38,096 nt of DNA from an uncultured Prevotellaceae bacterium (GTDB lineage: Bacteria; Bacteroidota; Bacteroidia; Bacteroidales; Bacteroidaceae), in assembly GCA_946407895.1 (NCBI GenBank), contig CAMJQA010000032.1, forward strand, positions 1-38,096, in the 5' to 3' direction. Shown here one piece after another: positions 1 to 8,800 of this stretch. The position numbers were made by a program, and so were the translations under genes. Position 1 is the first letter of the stretch, and the number at the start of each line of letters is the position of its first letter. The notes under the pieces were generated by a model. That model searched no databases. It was not told the DNA's origin and saw only the letters and a list, made by a program, of their open reading frames with translations.

Positions 1-1018
1 TGAACTTGATGCCTTGCGAGTCGTTGTCCTCGCGATAGGGACGCTCCTGCATGATTATTCCGTTCGCATACTTCATGGTGAGGTGCTCTGCACCGTTATA
101 TCCCTTCGGTATGAACTCAACGGGACCAAGTCCGTCCATTCCCAACGCCGCCTGGGCGATGTCGTACATGTGAGCCCCCCAATCTGCCGGGTATCCGTTG
201 CCAGTCTCCTCATACCAGCGCCATGCTCCCCACAGCTTCTCGTTCTGGTCCGGATCTAACGTCACCACAGGGCAAATATCGCTGTGGTAGTGGATCTTCG
301 GGTTGTTAAGAGGCCCCAGCCACAAATTGAAGTTCAAATTCTCCGGAACTGGCATCTCCGGCAGGTCGAACGGCTTTGGAGGGTCGCCTACACGGCACCA
401 AACCTCCTTGATGTCGCCCAGTGCGCCCGAACGAACGAGCTGGATGGCCGTAATGAACTCCTGGCTGCTCCGTTGCTGGCTCCCCATCTGCAGGATGCGA
501 CCGTTAGCCCGCACTGCGCGCTGCACGGCCAGGCCCTCGGTGATGGTATAGGCCAGAGGCTTCTGCAAATAGACGTCCTTGCCGGCCTGAAGTGCATGAA
601 TAGCCACCAGCGCATGCCAGTGGTCGGGAGTGGCAATCGATACAGCGTCGATGTCCTTGCGCTCAAGCAACCTCTCGTACTCCTCATACAGGTCGCAGCG
701 CTGCGGCATGCTCTTCTCCTTTTGCCATTTCGTCACATAGCGGCGGAAGCGCTCACGCTTGATGCTGTCCACATCACAGCCGGCTACAACCTGCACACCC
801 GGGCAGCCCGTGAAGCTGCGGAAGTCGCTGCAGCCCTGCTGACCAGCACCAACAAATCCCATCACAACGCGGTCGCTCGGCGCAATACGCACACCATCGA
901 CGGTGAAGCTGGGAAGAATCATGAATCCGGCCAGCCCGGTAGCGGTGGCCGAGATGAACTCACGGCGAGTCATGCCCTTTTTCTGAGCCTGCTCTTTCTT
1001 TACTTTACTTTTTTCCAT
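1..1018 (-). CDS. Gfo/Idh/MocA family oxidoreductase, Tat-exported, C-terminus cut by window edge
   Basis: Reading leftwards from the ATG at 1018, the frame stays open to the window edge (about 339 codons). Residues 16-35 contain a twin-arginine signal (TRREF followed by a hydrophobic stretch), so the protein is probably exported. A Rossmann-like start (VVMGFVGAGQQG) follows, then the SIATPDHWHA segment and QKPL, the position of the conserved EKP motif. These fit the NAD(P)-dependent sugar oxidoreductase family and the Tat-secreted subgroup common in Bacteroidetes; some relatives are GH109 enzymes. The substrate cannot be told. The gene follows the flippase gene by 29 bp on the same strand and is probably its operon partner. 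The start codon has only A/T-rich sequence upstream, as usual for this group. The family call is secure; the function beyond that is not. Confidence 0.88.
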   Translation of the reverse strand, partial: MEKSKVKKEQAQKKGMTRREFISATATGLAGFMILPSFTVDGVRIAPSDRVVMGFVGAGQQGCSDFRSFTGCPGVQVVAGCDVDSIKRERFRRYVTKWQKEKSMPQRCDLYEEYERLLERKDIDAVSIATPDHWHALVAIHALQAGKDVYLQKPLAYTITEGLAVQRAVRANGRILQMGSQQRSSQEFITAIQLVRSGALGDIKEVWCRVGDPPKPFDLPEMPVPENLNFNLWLGPLNNPKIHYHSDICPVVTLDPDQNEKLWGAWRWYEETGNGYPADWGAHMYDIAQAALGMDGLGPVEFIPKGYNGAEHLTMKYANGIIMQERPYREDNDSQGIKF

Positions 1019-1047
1019 GGATTAAAAAGCTTTAAATTGTTTGATAA

Positions 1048-2541
1048 TTATTTCCGGAAGAAGCGGCCCACCACGGGCAAACTCCTGAGAGGAAAGTCAT
1101 GATGAACTATATAGGCCACAAAGGCCAGGATATATATTGTATTGCACGCCAACCGAGCCCACATGGGCAGGCTGCGCGCTCCGAACAGCATCAGCGCCAG
1201 CAGGATAAGCGTCAGGCCTGCGTAGCAGGCAATGTCCCGCAGCGGATAGTCTATCTTGTAATAGTGCTGCCCAATGAAATAGGAAAGCAGCATCGACGAG
1301 GCATAGGCGGCAAAGCCGGCCCAGGCGCAGGCCATATAGCTGAAACGGGGAATGAAGAGCACATCGACGGCAATGAGCACCACGGCCCCTATGCCGGAGA
1401 AATATGCGCCCCAGATGGTCCGGTCAGTTAGCTTGTACCAGAACGACAGGTTGAAGAAGACACCGAACATAATCTCGGCAGCCATGACAATGGGCACCAC
1501 GCGCAGGCCCTCCCAGTAGCTGCGGCCGATAACGTACTTCAGCACCTCCAGGTAGCCCATGACACACAGGTAGGCCAGCAGGGTGAAGATGATGTAGAAC
1601 TTCATGGCCTGCGCATAGGTCTGGCGATTGTCCTTGTCCTTCGACTTGCCAAAGACGAACGGCTCGTAGGCAAAGCGGAAGGCCTGGGTAATCATAACCA
1701 TAATCATAGCTATCTTGATGCAGGCCCCGTAGATGCCCAGCTGCGAACGCGCCTCTTCGACCGTACCGTCATAGAGGTAAGGGAACAGTATCTGCGAAGC
1801 TGCCTGGTTGAGCTGGCCGGCAACGCCCATGATGAGCAGGGGCCAGGTATAGCCCAGCATGCGACGGCAGGCGGCTCGGTCGAAACCGAAACGTATGCCG
1901 CGCAGCTCCTTCCAGAGCAGCAGCAGCGAGCAGAGGGTGCAGACAAGGTTGATGTAGAAGACGAAGCCCACATCGAGCGTGAACTGATCGTCATAGATGC
2001 CCAGCGGATCCATCCGCAGCTTGGGCAGCACAATGAGATAGAGCACGTTGAGCACGATGTTGAGCAGTATATTGAATATCTTCAGGGCTGCGAACTTCAC
2101 GGGTCTGTGCTGATAGCGCAGGTAGGCAAAGGGAATGGCCATGAAGGCATCGATGGCTACGGTTGTGTACATCACTCCCACATACTCCGGATGGTCGGCA
2201 TATCCGATGGCCGAGGCGATGGGATGCAGCAGGGCCAGCACCACGGCAATGGAGCCCAGCGAGGTGAGGGCCAGCATACGCAGCGTGGTAGAATATATGC
2301 GCCGGGGCTCCTCGCCCTCGCGGTTCATGAAGCGGAAGAAGGTGGTCTCCATGCCGAACGTAAGCAGGATGATAAGGATGGAAACGTAGGCATAGACATT
2401 CGTGATGACACCATACTCTCCACCCGAGGCTGCAAAACGGGCCGTCTGGATGGGCACCAACCAGTAGTTGATGAACCGGGCAACGATGCTCGACAGTCCG
2501 TATATGGCCGTGTCCCTGGCCAGGGATTTCATGCTTGCCAT
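1048..2541 (-). CDS. Oligosaccharide/polysaccharide flippase family membrane protein
   Basis: This 497-residue protein is almost entirely hydrophobic, with about 12-14 predicted membrane segments. It begins with the SLARDTAIYGLSSIVARFIN-type N-terminus of Wzx/MATE-like polysaccharide exporters, and short charged loops separate the helices. The family flips lipid-linked sugar chains across the inner membrane for capsule, O-antigen or other surface glycans. The start at 2541 lies 1 bp after the stop codon of the upstream gene (2543), implying translational coupling; an internal ATG at 2532 is an alternative start. No glycosyltransferase genes lie next to it, so the glycan it exports is unknown. 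Lengths and hydrophobic pattern fit the family well. Confidence 0.88.
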   Translation of the reverse strand: MASMKSLARDTAIYGLSSIVARFINYWLVPIQTARFAASGGEYGVITNVYAYVSILIILLTFGMETTFFRFMNREGEEPRRIYSTTLRMLALTSLGSIAVVLALLHPIASAIGYADHPEYVGVMYTTVAIDAFMAIPFAYLRYQHRPVKFAALKIFNILLNIVLNVLYLIVLPKLRMDPLGIYDDQFTLDVGFVFYINLVCTLCSLLLLWKELRGIRFGFDRAACRRMLGYTWPLLIMGVAGQLNQAASQILFPYLYDGTVEEARSQLGIYGACIKIAMIMVMITQAFRFAYEPFVFGKSKDKDNRQTYAQAMKFYIIFTLLAYLCVMGYLEVLKYVIGRSYWEGLRVVPIVMAAEIMFGVFFNLSFWYKLTDRTIWGAYFSGIGAVVLIAVDVLFIPRFSYMACAWAGFAAYASSMLLSYFIGQHYYKIDYPLRDIACYAGLTLILLALMLFGARSLPMWARLACNTIYILAFVAYIVHHDFPLRSLPVVGRFFRK

Positions 2542-2542
2542 A

Positions 2543-3817
2543 CTACCCGAAGAAGATATAAGCCACCATCATAGCCGCTATTACGCCACAAATATCTGTA
2601 AGCAGTCCGGCCGAGACGGCGTGGCGGGTGTGGCGAACGCCCACCGAGCCGAAATAGACGGCCAGGATGTAGAATGTTGTATCCGTGGCTCCCTGGAAGA
2701 TGCAGGACAGACGCCCCACGAAGGAGTCGGCTCCGTAGGTCTGCATGGCATCCACCATCATGCCACGCGCTCCGCTGCCGCTAAGGGGCTTCATGATAGC
2801 TGTAGGCAGGGCGGCTATGTAGTCGGCATTACCGCCGCACCATTCCACCAGGCGCCCCAGCCCGTCCACGATGAAACTCATAGCCCCTGATGCACGGAAC
2901 ACACCGATGGCCACCAGGATAGCCACCAGGTATGGGATGATACGGACGGCCGTCTCGAATCCGCCCTTGGCACCCTCTACGAAAGCTTCATAGACGTTGA
3001 TGCGCTTCCTTACGCCCGAGGCGATGAAGGCTATGATGACAGAGAATAGGATAACATTGGCGACCACGGAACTCCACTGGTTCATCGTCTCGCGGTCAAC
3101 TACCGATCCCATCCATATCACGCCGCTTACCAACAGGCAAAGACCAAGAATGGTACCTAGGATGACGCGGTTGAAGAGGTTGATGTGCTGGTAGAGACTG
3201 GTTATGACCATGCCGGCCAGGGTGGCTACCGTAGTGGCGATGAGGATGGGAATGAACACATCGGTGGGCTGTGCTGCGCCCATCTGAGCGCGATAAACCA
3301 TTACGCTTACGGGAATCAGCGTCAGGCCGCTGGTGTTCAGCACCAGGAACATAATCATTGGGTTCGTGGCCGTCTCGTAGCCGCGCTGCCTTTCGGCCGC
3401 ATCGGTTGTCTGGTTGTCCACCCTCTGACGGTTCAGGTCCTGCAGCCCCTCCATGGCTTTCAGTCCCAGCGGGGTAGCGGCATTGTCCAGTCCCAGCATA
3501 TTGGCACTGATGTTCATGAAGAGGTGGCCGAAGACGGGATGCCCGGCTGGAATGTCGGGGAAGAGCTTCACCATCAGGGGCGAGAGCCATCGGGCCAGCA
3601 GATTCACCAGTCCGCCCCGTTCGCCTATCTTCATGATGCCCATCCACAGGCTCAGCACGCCTGTCAGTCCCAGCGAAATCTCAAACGCCGTCTTGGCATT
3701 CTCGAAGGTGCTGTTCATAATGGCTGGAAAGACTTCCGTATTTCCCATCATCAACTGAACCAGCGCTATCAGGAACGCCACTGCAAAAAATCCTATCCAA
3801 ATATAATTCAGTACCAT
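2543..3817 (-). CDS. SpmA/SpmB-like fused nucleoside-recognition (gate) domain membrane protein
   Basis: This 424-residue multi-pass membrane protein carries two related halves. The N-terminal half (about 1-200) has the SpmA-type segments SLGLTGVLSLWMGIMKIGER and GHPVFGHLFMNISANMLGLD followed by NAATPLGLKAM. The C-terminal half (about 260-424) has the SpmB-type RIIPYLVAILVAIGVFRASGA and a conserved PLSGSGARGMM. In spore formers SpmA and SpmB are separate spore maturation proteins; non-sporulating Bacteroidetes carry the fused form, whose transport or signalling role is not established. It lies between ruvB and the flippase gene and is separated from the flippase by 1 bp. The ATG at 3817 is preceded by repeated GTTCAAAA runs on the plus strand rather than a ribosome binding site. 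No promoter of the local type was seen in the 137 bp before it. Confidence 0.85.
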   Translation of the reverse strand: MVLNYIWIGFFAVAFLIALVQLMMGNTEVFPAIMNSTFENAKTAFEISLGLTGVLSLWMGIMKIGERGGLVNLLARWLSPLMVKLFPDIPAGHPVFGHLFMNISANMLGLDNAATPLGLKAMEGLQDLNRQRVDNQTTDAAERQRGYETATNPMIMFLVLNTSGLTLIPVSVMVYRAQMGAAQPTDVFIPILIATTVATLAGMVITSLYQHINLFNRVILGTILGLCLLVSGVIWMGSVVDRETMNQWSSVVANVILFSVIIAFIASGVRKRINVYEAFVEGAKGGFETAVRIIPYLVAILVAIGVFRASGAMSFIVDGLGRLVEWCGGNADYIAALPTAIMKPLSGSGARGMMVDAMQTYGADSFVGRLSCIFQGATDTTFYILAVYFGSVGVRHTRHAVSAGLLTDICGVIAAMMVAYIFFG

Positions 3818-3954
3818 AAAATAGAGTTCAAAAAGTTCAAAAGTTCAAAAAATCTTGGACGAGCCAAGCGGCAAAGCCGAGTCTTAGCCCGGCACTTGTC
3901 GCGACTCAGCCATTCGTAAGCAAGCTTCCCGATGGCTCTCGCTGCTCCAAGAGT
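3818..3954. repeat. Intergenic spacer with a two-hairpin repeat element
   Basis: The 137-bp gap between ruvB and the SpmAB-like gene contains three GTTCAAAA-type direct repeats (about 3826-3850). These are followed by a pair of abutting hairpins: CTTGG-ACGAG-CCAAG at 3854-3868 and CGGC-AAA-GCCG at 3869-3879. A wider GAGTC/GACTC dyad follows (about 3879-3907). The first hairpin, with flanking bases, recurs at 25502-25519 upstream of cysS (TCTTGGACRAGCCAAGCG, one difference). I see no open frame or local-type promoter here. Confidence 0.6.
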
Positions 3955-4998
3955 TCAAAGATCAAACAGGTCGCCCTGCAGGGGATTGCCGAAGCGGGCG
4001 CCCATTGTCCGTCCCAGGTGGCTGTATGCCAGTTCCGTCACCTCGCGTCCGCGCGGAGTCCGCTTGATGAAGCCCTCCTTGATGAGGAAGGGCTCATAGA
4101 CCTCCTCCACCGTGCCGCCGTCCTCGCCTATAGCTGTTGCTATCGTATTGATGCCGACGGGGCCGCCGCGGAACTTGTCGATGATGGTGAGCAGTATCTT
4201 GTTGTCTATCTCGTCCAGCCCGTAACGGTCGATGTTGAGGGCTTCCAGCCCGTAGCGGGCAATCTTCATGTCGATGCGTCCATCACCCTTTACCTGTGCA
4301 AAGTCCCTCACGCGGCGAAGCAGGGCGTTGGCTATACGTGGTGTGCCGCGACTGCGGCTGGCAATCTCGCCAGCGGCCTCGGCATCGATGGGCAGGCCCA
4401 GGATGCCAGCACTGCGCACGATAATCTTCTGCAGAGTGGGTGCATCATAGTACTCCAGGTGCAGGTTGATGCCGAAGCGGGCGCGCAGGGGCGCCGTCAG
4501 CAGACCGCTGCGCGTTGTGGCGCCAACAAGGGTGAAGGGGTTCAGGTCTATCTGTATGCTGCGGGCACTGGGCCCCTTGTCTATCATGATGTCTATGCGG
4601 TAGTCTTCCATTGCGCTGTAGAGGTACTCCTCCACAACGGGGGACAGGCGGTGTATCTCGTCAATGAAAAGCACGTCGTTCGGTTCCAGGCTTGTCAGTA
4701 TGCCTGCCAGGTCACCCGGTTTGTCCAGCACGGGTCCGCTGGTCAGCTTGAATCCCACCCCCAGTTCGTTGGCTATGATATTGCTCAGGGTAGTCTTGCC
4801 CAGCCCTGGAGGGCCGTGCAGCAGGGTGTGGTCGAGCGGTTCGCCGCGGTATCTGGCGGCATCCACGAAGACGCGCAGGTTATCCACCACCTTCTGCTGA
4901 CCTGCAAAGTCCTCGAAGCGCAGGGGACGCAGAGCGTTCTCAAAGTCTTTCTCCTTGAGCCGGCCTTCTTCGCGTATGTCAAAGTTTGAATCGTTCAC
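3955..4998 (-). CDS. ruvB: RuvB Holliday junction branch migration ATPase
   Basis: RuvB is the hexameric motor that drives Holliday-junction branch migration with RuvA in recombinational repair. The 347-residue protein has the usual length. It shows Walker [11 protein letters not shown] at 61-70, Walker [12 protein letters not shown], the GATTRSG sensor segment, [18 protein letters not shown] for sensor 2, and a C-terminal winged-helix region ending in [15 protein letters not shown]. The start is a GTG at 4998 preceded by AAGGA at good spacing; no in-frame ATG fits better. It follows ybeY by 19 bp in the same operon. ruvA and ruvC are not in the window. Confidence 0.97.
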   Translation of the reverse strand: MNDSNFDIREEGRLKEKDFENALRPLRFEDFAGQQKVVDNLRVFVDAARYRGEPLDHTLLHGPPGLGKTTLSNIIANELGVGFKLTSGPVLDKPGDLAGILTSLEPNDVLFIDEIHRLSPVVEEYLYSAMEDYRIDIMIDKGPSARSIQIDLNPFTLVGATTRSGLLTAPLRARFGINLHLEYYDAPTLQKIIVRSAGILGLPIDAEAAGEIASRSRGTPRIANALLRRVRDFAQVKGDGRIDMKIARYGLEALNIDRYGLDEIDNKILLTIIDKFRGGPVGINTIATAIGEDGGTVEEVYEPFLIKEGFIKRTPRGREVTELAYSHLGRTMGARFGNPLQGDLFDL

Positions 4999-5017
4999 GT
5001 ATTCCTTATTTAAATTG

Positions 5018-5461
5018 TCAATTCTGTTCGTCCTTCATCGCCTCGAGCCGGGCCAGTGCCTTGTTCTCGGCAGCCTCCATAATCTCGCGTTCTCCAGGGC
5101 CCTTGTCGTTGATGCCGCACAGGTGCAGTATGCCGTGGATGATGACGCGATGAAGTTCCTGCCGGTAAGGGAGCCCAAGCTCTTCGGCATTCGAGCTTAC
5201 TGTATCCAGGCTGATGAAGAGGTCGCCTCCGATGATTGTGCCTTCGGTATAGTCGAAGGTGATGATGTCCGTATAGTAGTCGTGCTGCAGGAACTTGCGA
5301 TTCACCGTCATGATGCGCTCATCGTTGACAAAGATGTACGTCACACGGCCCACCTTCTTTCCGTAGGAGCGCGCTACCGCTTCCACCCACACACGGATCT
5401 GTGCCTGATTAATTGCAGGCATCTCCACGTCCTCTGCCAGAAACTGAATGTTAGAGTTCAT
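5018..5461 (-). CDS. ybeY: YbeY endoribonuclease / rRNA maturation factor
   Basis: YbeY is a small zinc-dependent endoribonuclease involved in 16S rRNA 3'-end maturation and ribosome quality control. The 147-residue protein has the family signature [19 protein letters not shown]109 and H113 are two metal ligands. Where the classical motif ends in D-H, this protein has N-D-K, so the third ligand position appears to be D119, a variant I associate with Bacteroidetes YbeY. The start codon lies inside the end of the upstream protease gene (ATGAACTCTAA, 11 bp overlap), so translation is probably coupled. ruvB follows 19 bp downstream. Confidence 0.95.
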   Translation of the reverse strand: MNSNIQFLAEDVEMPAINQAQIRVWVEAVARSYGKKVGRVTYIFVNDERIMTVNRKFLQHDYYTDIITFDYTEGTIIGGDLFISLDTVSSNAEELGLPYRQELHRVIIHGILHLCGINDKGPGEREIMEAAENKALARLEAMKDEQN

Positions 5462-7070
5462 AGTTGCTCGTCAACAGTTCCACAGCCTTCTTTACCACTT
5501 CGTCCTCCTCATAGATGATGGCGTAGTATTCGCTCATGTCCCACAGGTCGCGAGCTATCAGGCCTTTCATTATCAGTTGTATATTCTCTATGGTGCGGGT
5601 CTTCTCAGCCTCGTCCTTGGGCTTTATCTCCTGTTTCTCTCCCTCAGAGAGAATGCCGTCGATGACGTCCTTAGGCACCTTGAACTCCGCCTTGAACTTC
5701 TCAAAGGTGGGATAGGCCTTTGTCAGCTTCTTGCGGTGCTTGTCCATGTATTTCAGGCTTGTGTTCAGGATGAGGTTCTTGGCCGAGAGCTGTCGGTAGG
5801 TCTTGCTGAAGCGTGTGGAGTCGAGCGGTACGAAGTAGTCGGGCATGATGCCGCCACCGCCATATACGGTACGTTGCTTGCGCAGGGTCTGATAGCGCAG
5901 CGAGTCGGGGAAGTGGATGCTGTCCTCGTTCGTCAGCTCGCCCCTGTTGTAGCGGTTAATGATGTCAAGGGCATATTCCCTCTGCTTGCCCTTAACGTAG
6001 GGTTTCTGTATGCATCGTCCGCTGGGTGTGTAGTAACGGGCCACGGTCAGTCGTATCATACTGCCGTCGGGCATGTCTAGCGGCCTCTGCACCAGCCCCT
6101 TGCCGAACGTGCGTCGCCCTACTACCAATCCGCGGTCCTGGTCTTGAATGGCACCAGAGAGAATTTCGGCAGCCGAGGCGCTGTAGTCATCCACCAGCAC
6201 CACCACCTTGCCTTCGCTGAAGGCTCCTCCGCCAGTGCTGCGGAATTCCTGGTCGGGCACCCTGCGACCTTTCGTATATACAATCATATCGCCTTTCTGC
6301 AGGAACTCGCTGGCAATGTCGGCCGCCGCCTGCAGGTATCCGCCACCGTTCTGTTGCAGGTCCACTATCAGGTCCTTCATGCCCTTCTCCTTCAGCTTGC
6401 CAATAGCCTGTACCACCTCGTCGTGCGTTGTCTGTGCGAAGTTGTTGAAGCGTATGAGCCCTATGGAAGGCGTAATCATATAGGCGGCATCCACTGAGTT
6501 TACGGGAATCTTGTCGCGCACCACATCAAACTTCAGCGTATCCTTGATGCCCGAGCGCAGCACGCCCAGGTGGGCCGTGGAACCCTTCGGGCCGCGCAGG
6601 CGTCGCATAATTTCCTCGCGGCTCATCTTCACGCCCGCAATGGCCGTGTCGGCAACGCTGATAATGCGGTCGCCGGCCAGTATGCCCACCTTCTCGCTCG
6701 GTCCCTTGGGCACGGGCTGTATCACGATAAGCGTGTCTTCCAGCATATTAAACTGTACGCCTATGCCCTCGAAACTGCCTTCCAGCGGTTCCGTAAAGCG
6801 TTTCGTCTCCACTGCGTTTGTGTATGCAGAGTGCGGATCCAGCTTGGAGAGTATGCCGTTTATGGCGTCCTCCACCATCTTCTTGCTGTCCACGCTATCC
6901 ACGTAGAGTTGGTATATCATGGCCGAGGCGTTCACCATCTTGCTGATATTCGCCCGCAATTCCATCTCGCCTGCTGAAGCCTTCTGGTTGCTGAACCTCA
7001 CTTGTGCCGCAGCACTTGCAGCTAAGCACAATAGCAGCGCCACGCATGTTATTTTTCGTCCAAAAATCAT
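5451..7070 (-). CDS. S41 family C-terminal processing peptidase (Ctp/Prc type), exported
   Basis: This serine protease family trims periplasmic proteins from their C-termini. From the ATG at 7070 the protein is 539 residues. It has a signal peptide (MIFGRKITCVALLLCLAASA), a PDZ domain around 95-165 (the GIGVQFNMLEDTLIV and KVGILAGDRIISV segments), and the S41 core with DDYSASAAEILSGA and RTFGKGLVQ. The catalytic Ser and Lys are therefore about S299 and K324, with the 25-residue spacing typical of Prc/Tsp. A GTG at 7082 extends the frame by four codons but lies only a few bases past the predicted transcription start. The ATG at 7070 has GGGAAAGAAG before it and gives a cleaner signal peptide, so I prefer it. 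It heads the operon. Confidence 0.95.
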   Translation of the reverse strand: MIFGRKITCVALLLCLAASAAAQVRFSNQKASAGEMELRANISKMVNASAMIYQLYVDSVDSKKMVEDAINGILSKLDPHSAYTNAVETKRFTEPLEGSFEGIGVQFNMLEDTLIVIQPVPKGPSEKVGILAGDRIISVADTAIAGVKMSREEIMRRLRGPKGSTAHLGVLRSGIKDTLKFDVVRDKIPVNSVDAAYMITPSIGLIRFNNFAQTTHDEVVQAIGKLKEKGMKDLIVDLQQNGGGYLQAAADIASEFLQKGDMIVYTKGRRVPDQEFRSTGGGAFSEGKVVVLVDDYSASAAEILSGAIQDQDRGLVVGRRTFGKGLVQRPLDMPDGSMIRLTVARYYTPSGRCIQKPYVKGKQREYALDIINRYNRGELTNEDSIHFPDSLRYQTLRKQRTVYGGGGIMPDYFVPLDSTRFSKTYRQLSAKNLILNTSLKYMDKHRKKLTKAYPTFEKFKAEFKVPKDVIDGILSEGEKQEIKPKDEAEKTRTIENIQLIMKGLIARDLWDMSEYYAIIYEEDEVVKKAVELLTSNYEL

Positions 7071-7092
7071 CTTCTTTCCCACATTTATTGTG

Positions 7093-7124
7093 CAAAAATA
7101 CGAATAAGCGAGCGATTATCCAAA
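7093..7124 (-). promoter_or_regulatory. Bacteroidales-type promoter for the ctp-ybeY-ruvB operon
   Basis: On the minus strand there is a -33 TTTG (7124-7121), 20 bases, then -7 TATTTTTG (7100-7093). This matches the Bacteroidales consensus TTTG-N19/20-TAnnTTTG. The spacer ends in CTTATTCG, shared with other promoters in the window. The transcription start would fall near 7087, leaving a very short leader. Confidence 0.8.
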
Positions 7125-7321
7125 TTTCCGAGCTGCGAATGCACGGAAATTCCGAATTTCTTGTTTGGAAGGCAACTAATTAGGGGAAATCTGAGCGGCA
7201 AGGATTTAGGAAAGAAGTTTCAAGGGTGACGCAACCCGAATAAAAAACGAAAAATAATTCAGTTTTTTGTTTCCGATTTGTCATTTGCCCCCAAAATGAT
7301 GCCTCAACACCGTATTCATGA

Positions 7322-7391
7322 AATTGCGCAAGGGCCTTCCAAATTTTGCGGAAAGGCCTTTGCGCAAAATTTGGAAGGCCCTTGCGCAAAA
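7322..7391. repeat. Perfect 27-bp inverted repeat made of three ~20-bp units
   Basis: The arms 7324-7350 and 7363-7389 are exact reverse complements around a 12-base loop. The segment can also be read as three copies of a unit like GGAAGGCCCTTGCGCAAAA: one inverted (7322-7340) and two direct (7350-7369 and 7372-7391, 22 bp apart, differing at a few bases). No run of T follows on either strand, so it is not an ordinary terminator. It lies between the ctp promoter and the recombinase promoter. The rest of 7125-7490 shows no convincing gene. Confidence 0.85.
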
Positions 7392-7490
7392 AATCCAGTA
7401 CACCTTCCCGAAAAAAGACTCCAAATGTTAAATCCGCATAATTATAGAAGTTATTTTGCATAACTATGTCGTTTATACCGAGAAAAGGAG

Positions 7491-7498
7491 TATATTTG
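7491..7498 (+). promoter_or_regulatory. Putative -7 box for the recombinase gene
   Basis: TATATTTG matches TAnnTTTG and lies 45 bp before the recombinase ATG in A/T-rich sequence. No TTTG is found at the normal distance upstream; the closest candidate is ATG at 7466-7468, so the -33 box is weak. The recombinase may be poorly expressed or need an activator. Confidence 0.5.
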
Positions 7499-7543
7499 CG
7501 CGTTTTAAATAATTTAAAAAAGCTACAATAAATAATTACATTT

Positions 7544-8800
7544 ATGAGAACATTAGTGAATGTGAAATTTTTGCCCACAGGCTTTGGAAAAGAGGGCGCA
7601 TTGTACTACTCTGTGGACTTCCACCAGGAAACAAGGCTCTTGCCAACAGGCTTCAAACTATTCGCCTATGAATGGGACGAGGAATCGGAATTGGTAATCT
7701 ACCCTCAAGAGTGGTGTGAAAGGACGGAAGAACTTATGACAATCCAAGAACAAATTAGGTGGGACCTGCAGCGCTTCAAGCATATCATTATGGGTATGGC
7801 CTATGATATCATGCCATATACAGTGGATGATGTGGTTGAGCATTACAGGGAAAGAACGATGAAAGTATCTCTGAAGCGCTTTGCATCTGAGACAATCCTG
7901 CAGATGAAGCGTTGCTCGCAGTTTCGGACGGCAGAAAACTACCAGACGGCCTTGAGCAGTTTCCTCCGTTTCCGAAAAGGGAAAGACCTGCCCCTTGATG
8001 CCCTGAACAGCGATATGCTGGAGCGCTACCAGTCATACCTGCTGGCAAACGGAAAGGTAAAGAATACATCATCATTTTATATGCGCATCCTGCGGGCAAT
8101 ATGGAACAGGGCCAACGAAATGGAACTCATCTGGCAAAAGAATCCATTCCAGCGCGTTTATACGGGCGTTGACAAGACGGTGAAGAGGGCTGTGCCCTTG
8201 GAAGTATTCCGGGCACTGCGCCAGCTGAACCTGAAGCATCGTCCGTCGCTGGCTTTTGCACGCGATCTCTTCCTATTCAGCTTCTATACGCGTGGCATGT
8301 CGTTTGTGGATATATGCTTCTTGCGCAAGACGGACCTCTGCCTGGACACGCTGACTTACAGGCGCCGCAAGACCGGGCAACTTCTCAGCATCAGGTGGGA
8401 GCGTTGCATGCAGGAGATAGTGAACCGCTATAAGTACAAGGATCACGACAGTCCCTATTTGCTCCCTATCATACAGGGAACCAGCGACGAGTGGAGGCTG
8501 TACCGCAACGCTCAGCACCTGATAAACACACAGTTGAAGGCCGTGTCGGAGATGCTGGGCCTCACACAACCACTGACGATGTACGTTGCCCGCCATTCAT
8601 GGGCCACCATCGCCTATAGCTCGCAAGTACCGCTCTCAGTCATCAGCGAGGCAATGGGCCATGGCTCAGAAAACACTACACGAATCTACCTGGCATCGTT
8701 GAATTCGAGTGTCATCGACAATGCCAATCACATGATTCTGGAACAGATAAGGCCTACTGCAGCATCGTCTGCTGGAGATATTTCTCGTAATAGGGGGTGA
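7544..8800 (+). CDS. Tyrosine-type site-specific recombinase/integrase (Bacteroidetes type)
   Basis: This 418-residue protein has the three-part layout of Bacteroidetes tyrosine recombinases: an arm-type N-terminal domain (about 1-95), an all-helical SAM-like core-binding domain (about 105-200) and a catalytic domain (about 215-390). The catalytic residues are visible: R250 in FYTRG, K276 in RRRKTGQ, R350 in YVARHSWA, H373 in MGHGSE, and nucleophile Y382 in RIYLASL. In box II, Y347 replaces the first His of HxxR, as is common in this group. The family includes transposon integrases and DNA invertases that switch surface-glycan promoters. No excisionase, relaxase or transposon genes are nearby, so it is an orphan here. 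Its last 47 bases overlap the 3' end of the convergent kinase gene. The A/T-rich leader has no clear Shine-Dalgarno. Confidence 0.93.
   Translation: MRTLVNVKFLPTGFGKEGALYYSVDFHQETRLLPTGFKLFAYEWDEESELVIYPQEWCERTEELMTIQEQIRWDLQRFKHIIMGMAYDIMPYTVDDVVEHYRERTMKVSLKRFASETILQMKRCSQFRTAENYQTALSSFLRFRKGKDLPLDALNSDMLERYQSYLLANGKVKNTSSFYMRILRAIWNRANEMELIWQKNPFQRVYTGVDKTVKRAVPLEVFRALRQLNLKHRPSLAFARDLFLFSFYTRGMSFVDICFLRKTDLCLDTLTYRRRKTGQLLSIRWERCMQEIVNRYKYKDHDSPYLLPIIQGTSDEWRLYRNAQHLINTQLKAVSEMLGLTQPLTMYVARHSWATIAYSSQVPLSVISEAMGHGSENTTRIYLASLNSSVIDNANHMILEQIRPTAASSAGDISRNRG

Noticed and set aside
284..1102. 272-codon open frame on the plus strand at the left edge
   Set aside because: It is the shadow of the Gfo/Idh/MocA oxidoreductase on the minus strand, which has a Tat signal and a Rossmann motif.
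7324..7389. Intrinsic terminator for ctp or the recombinase
   Set aside because: It lies upstream of both divergent genes, and neither strand has a T-run after the stem.
7180..7578. 132-codon open frame on the minus strand before the recombinase gene
   Set aside because: It runs through the perfect palindrome and the recombinase start region and has no recognisable motif.
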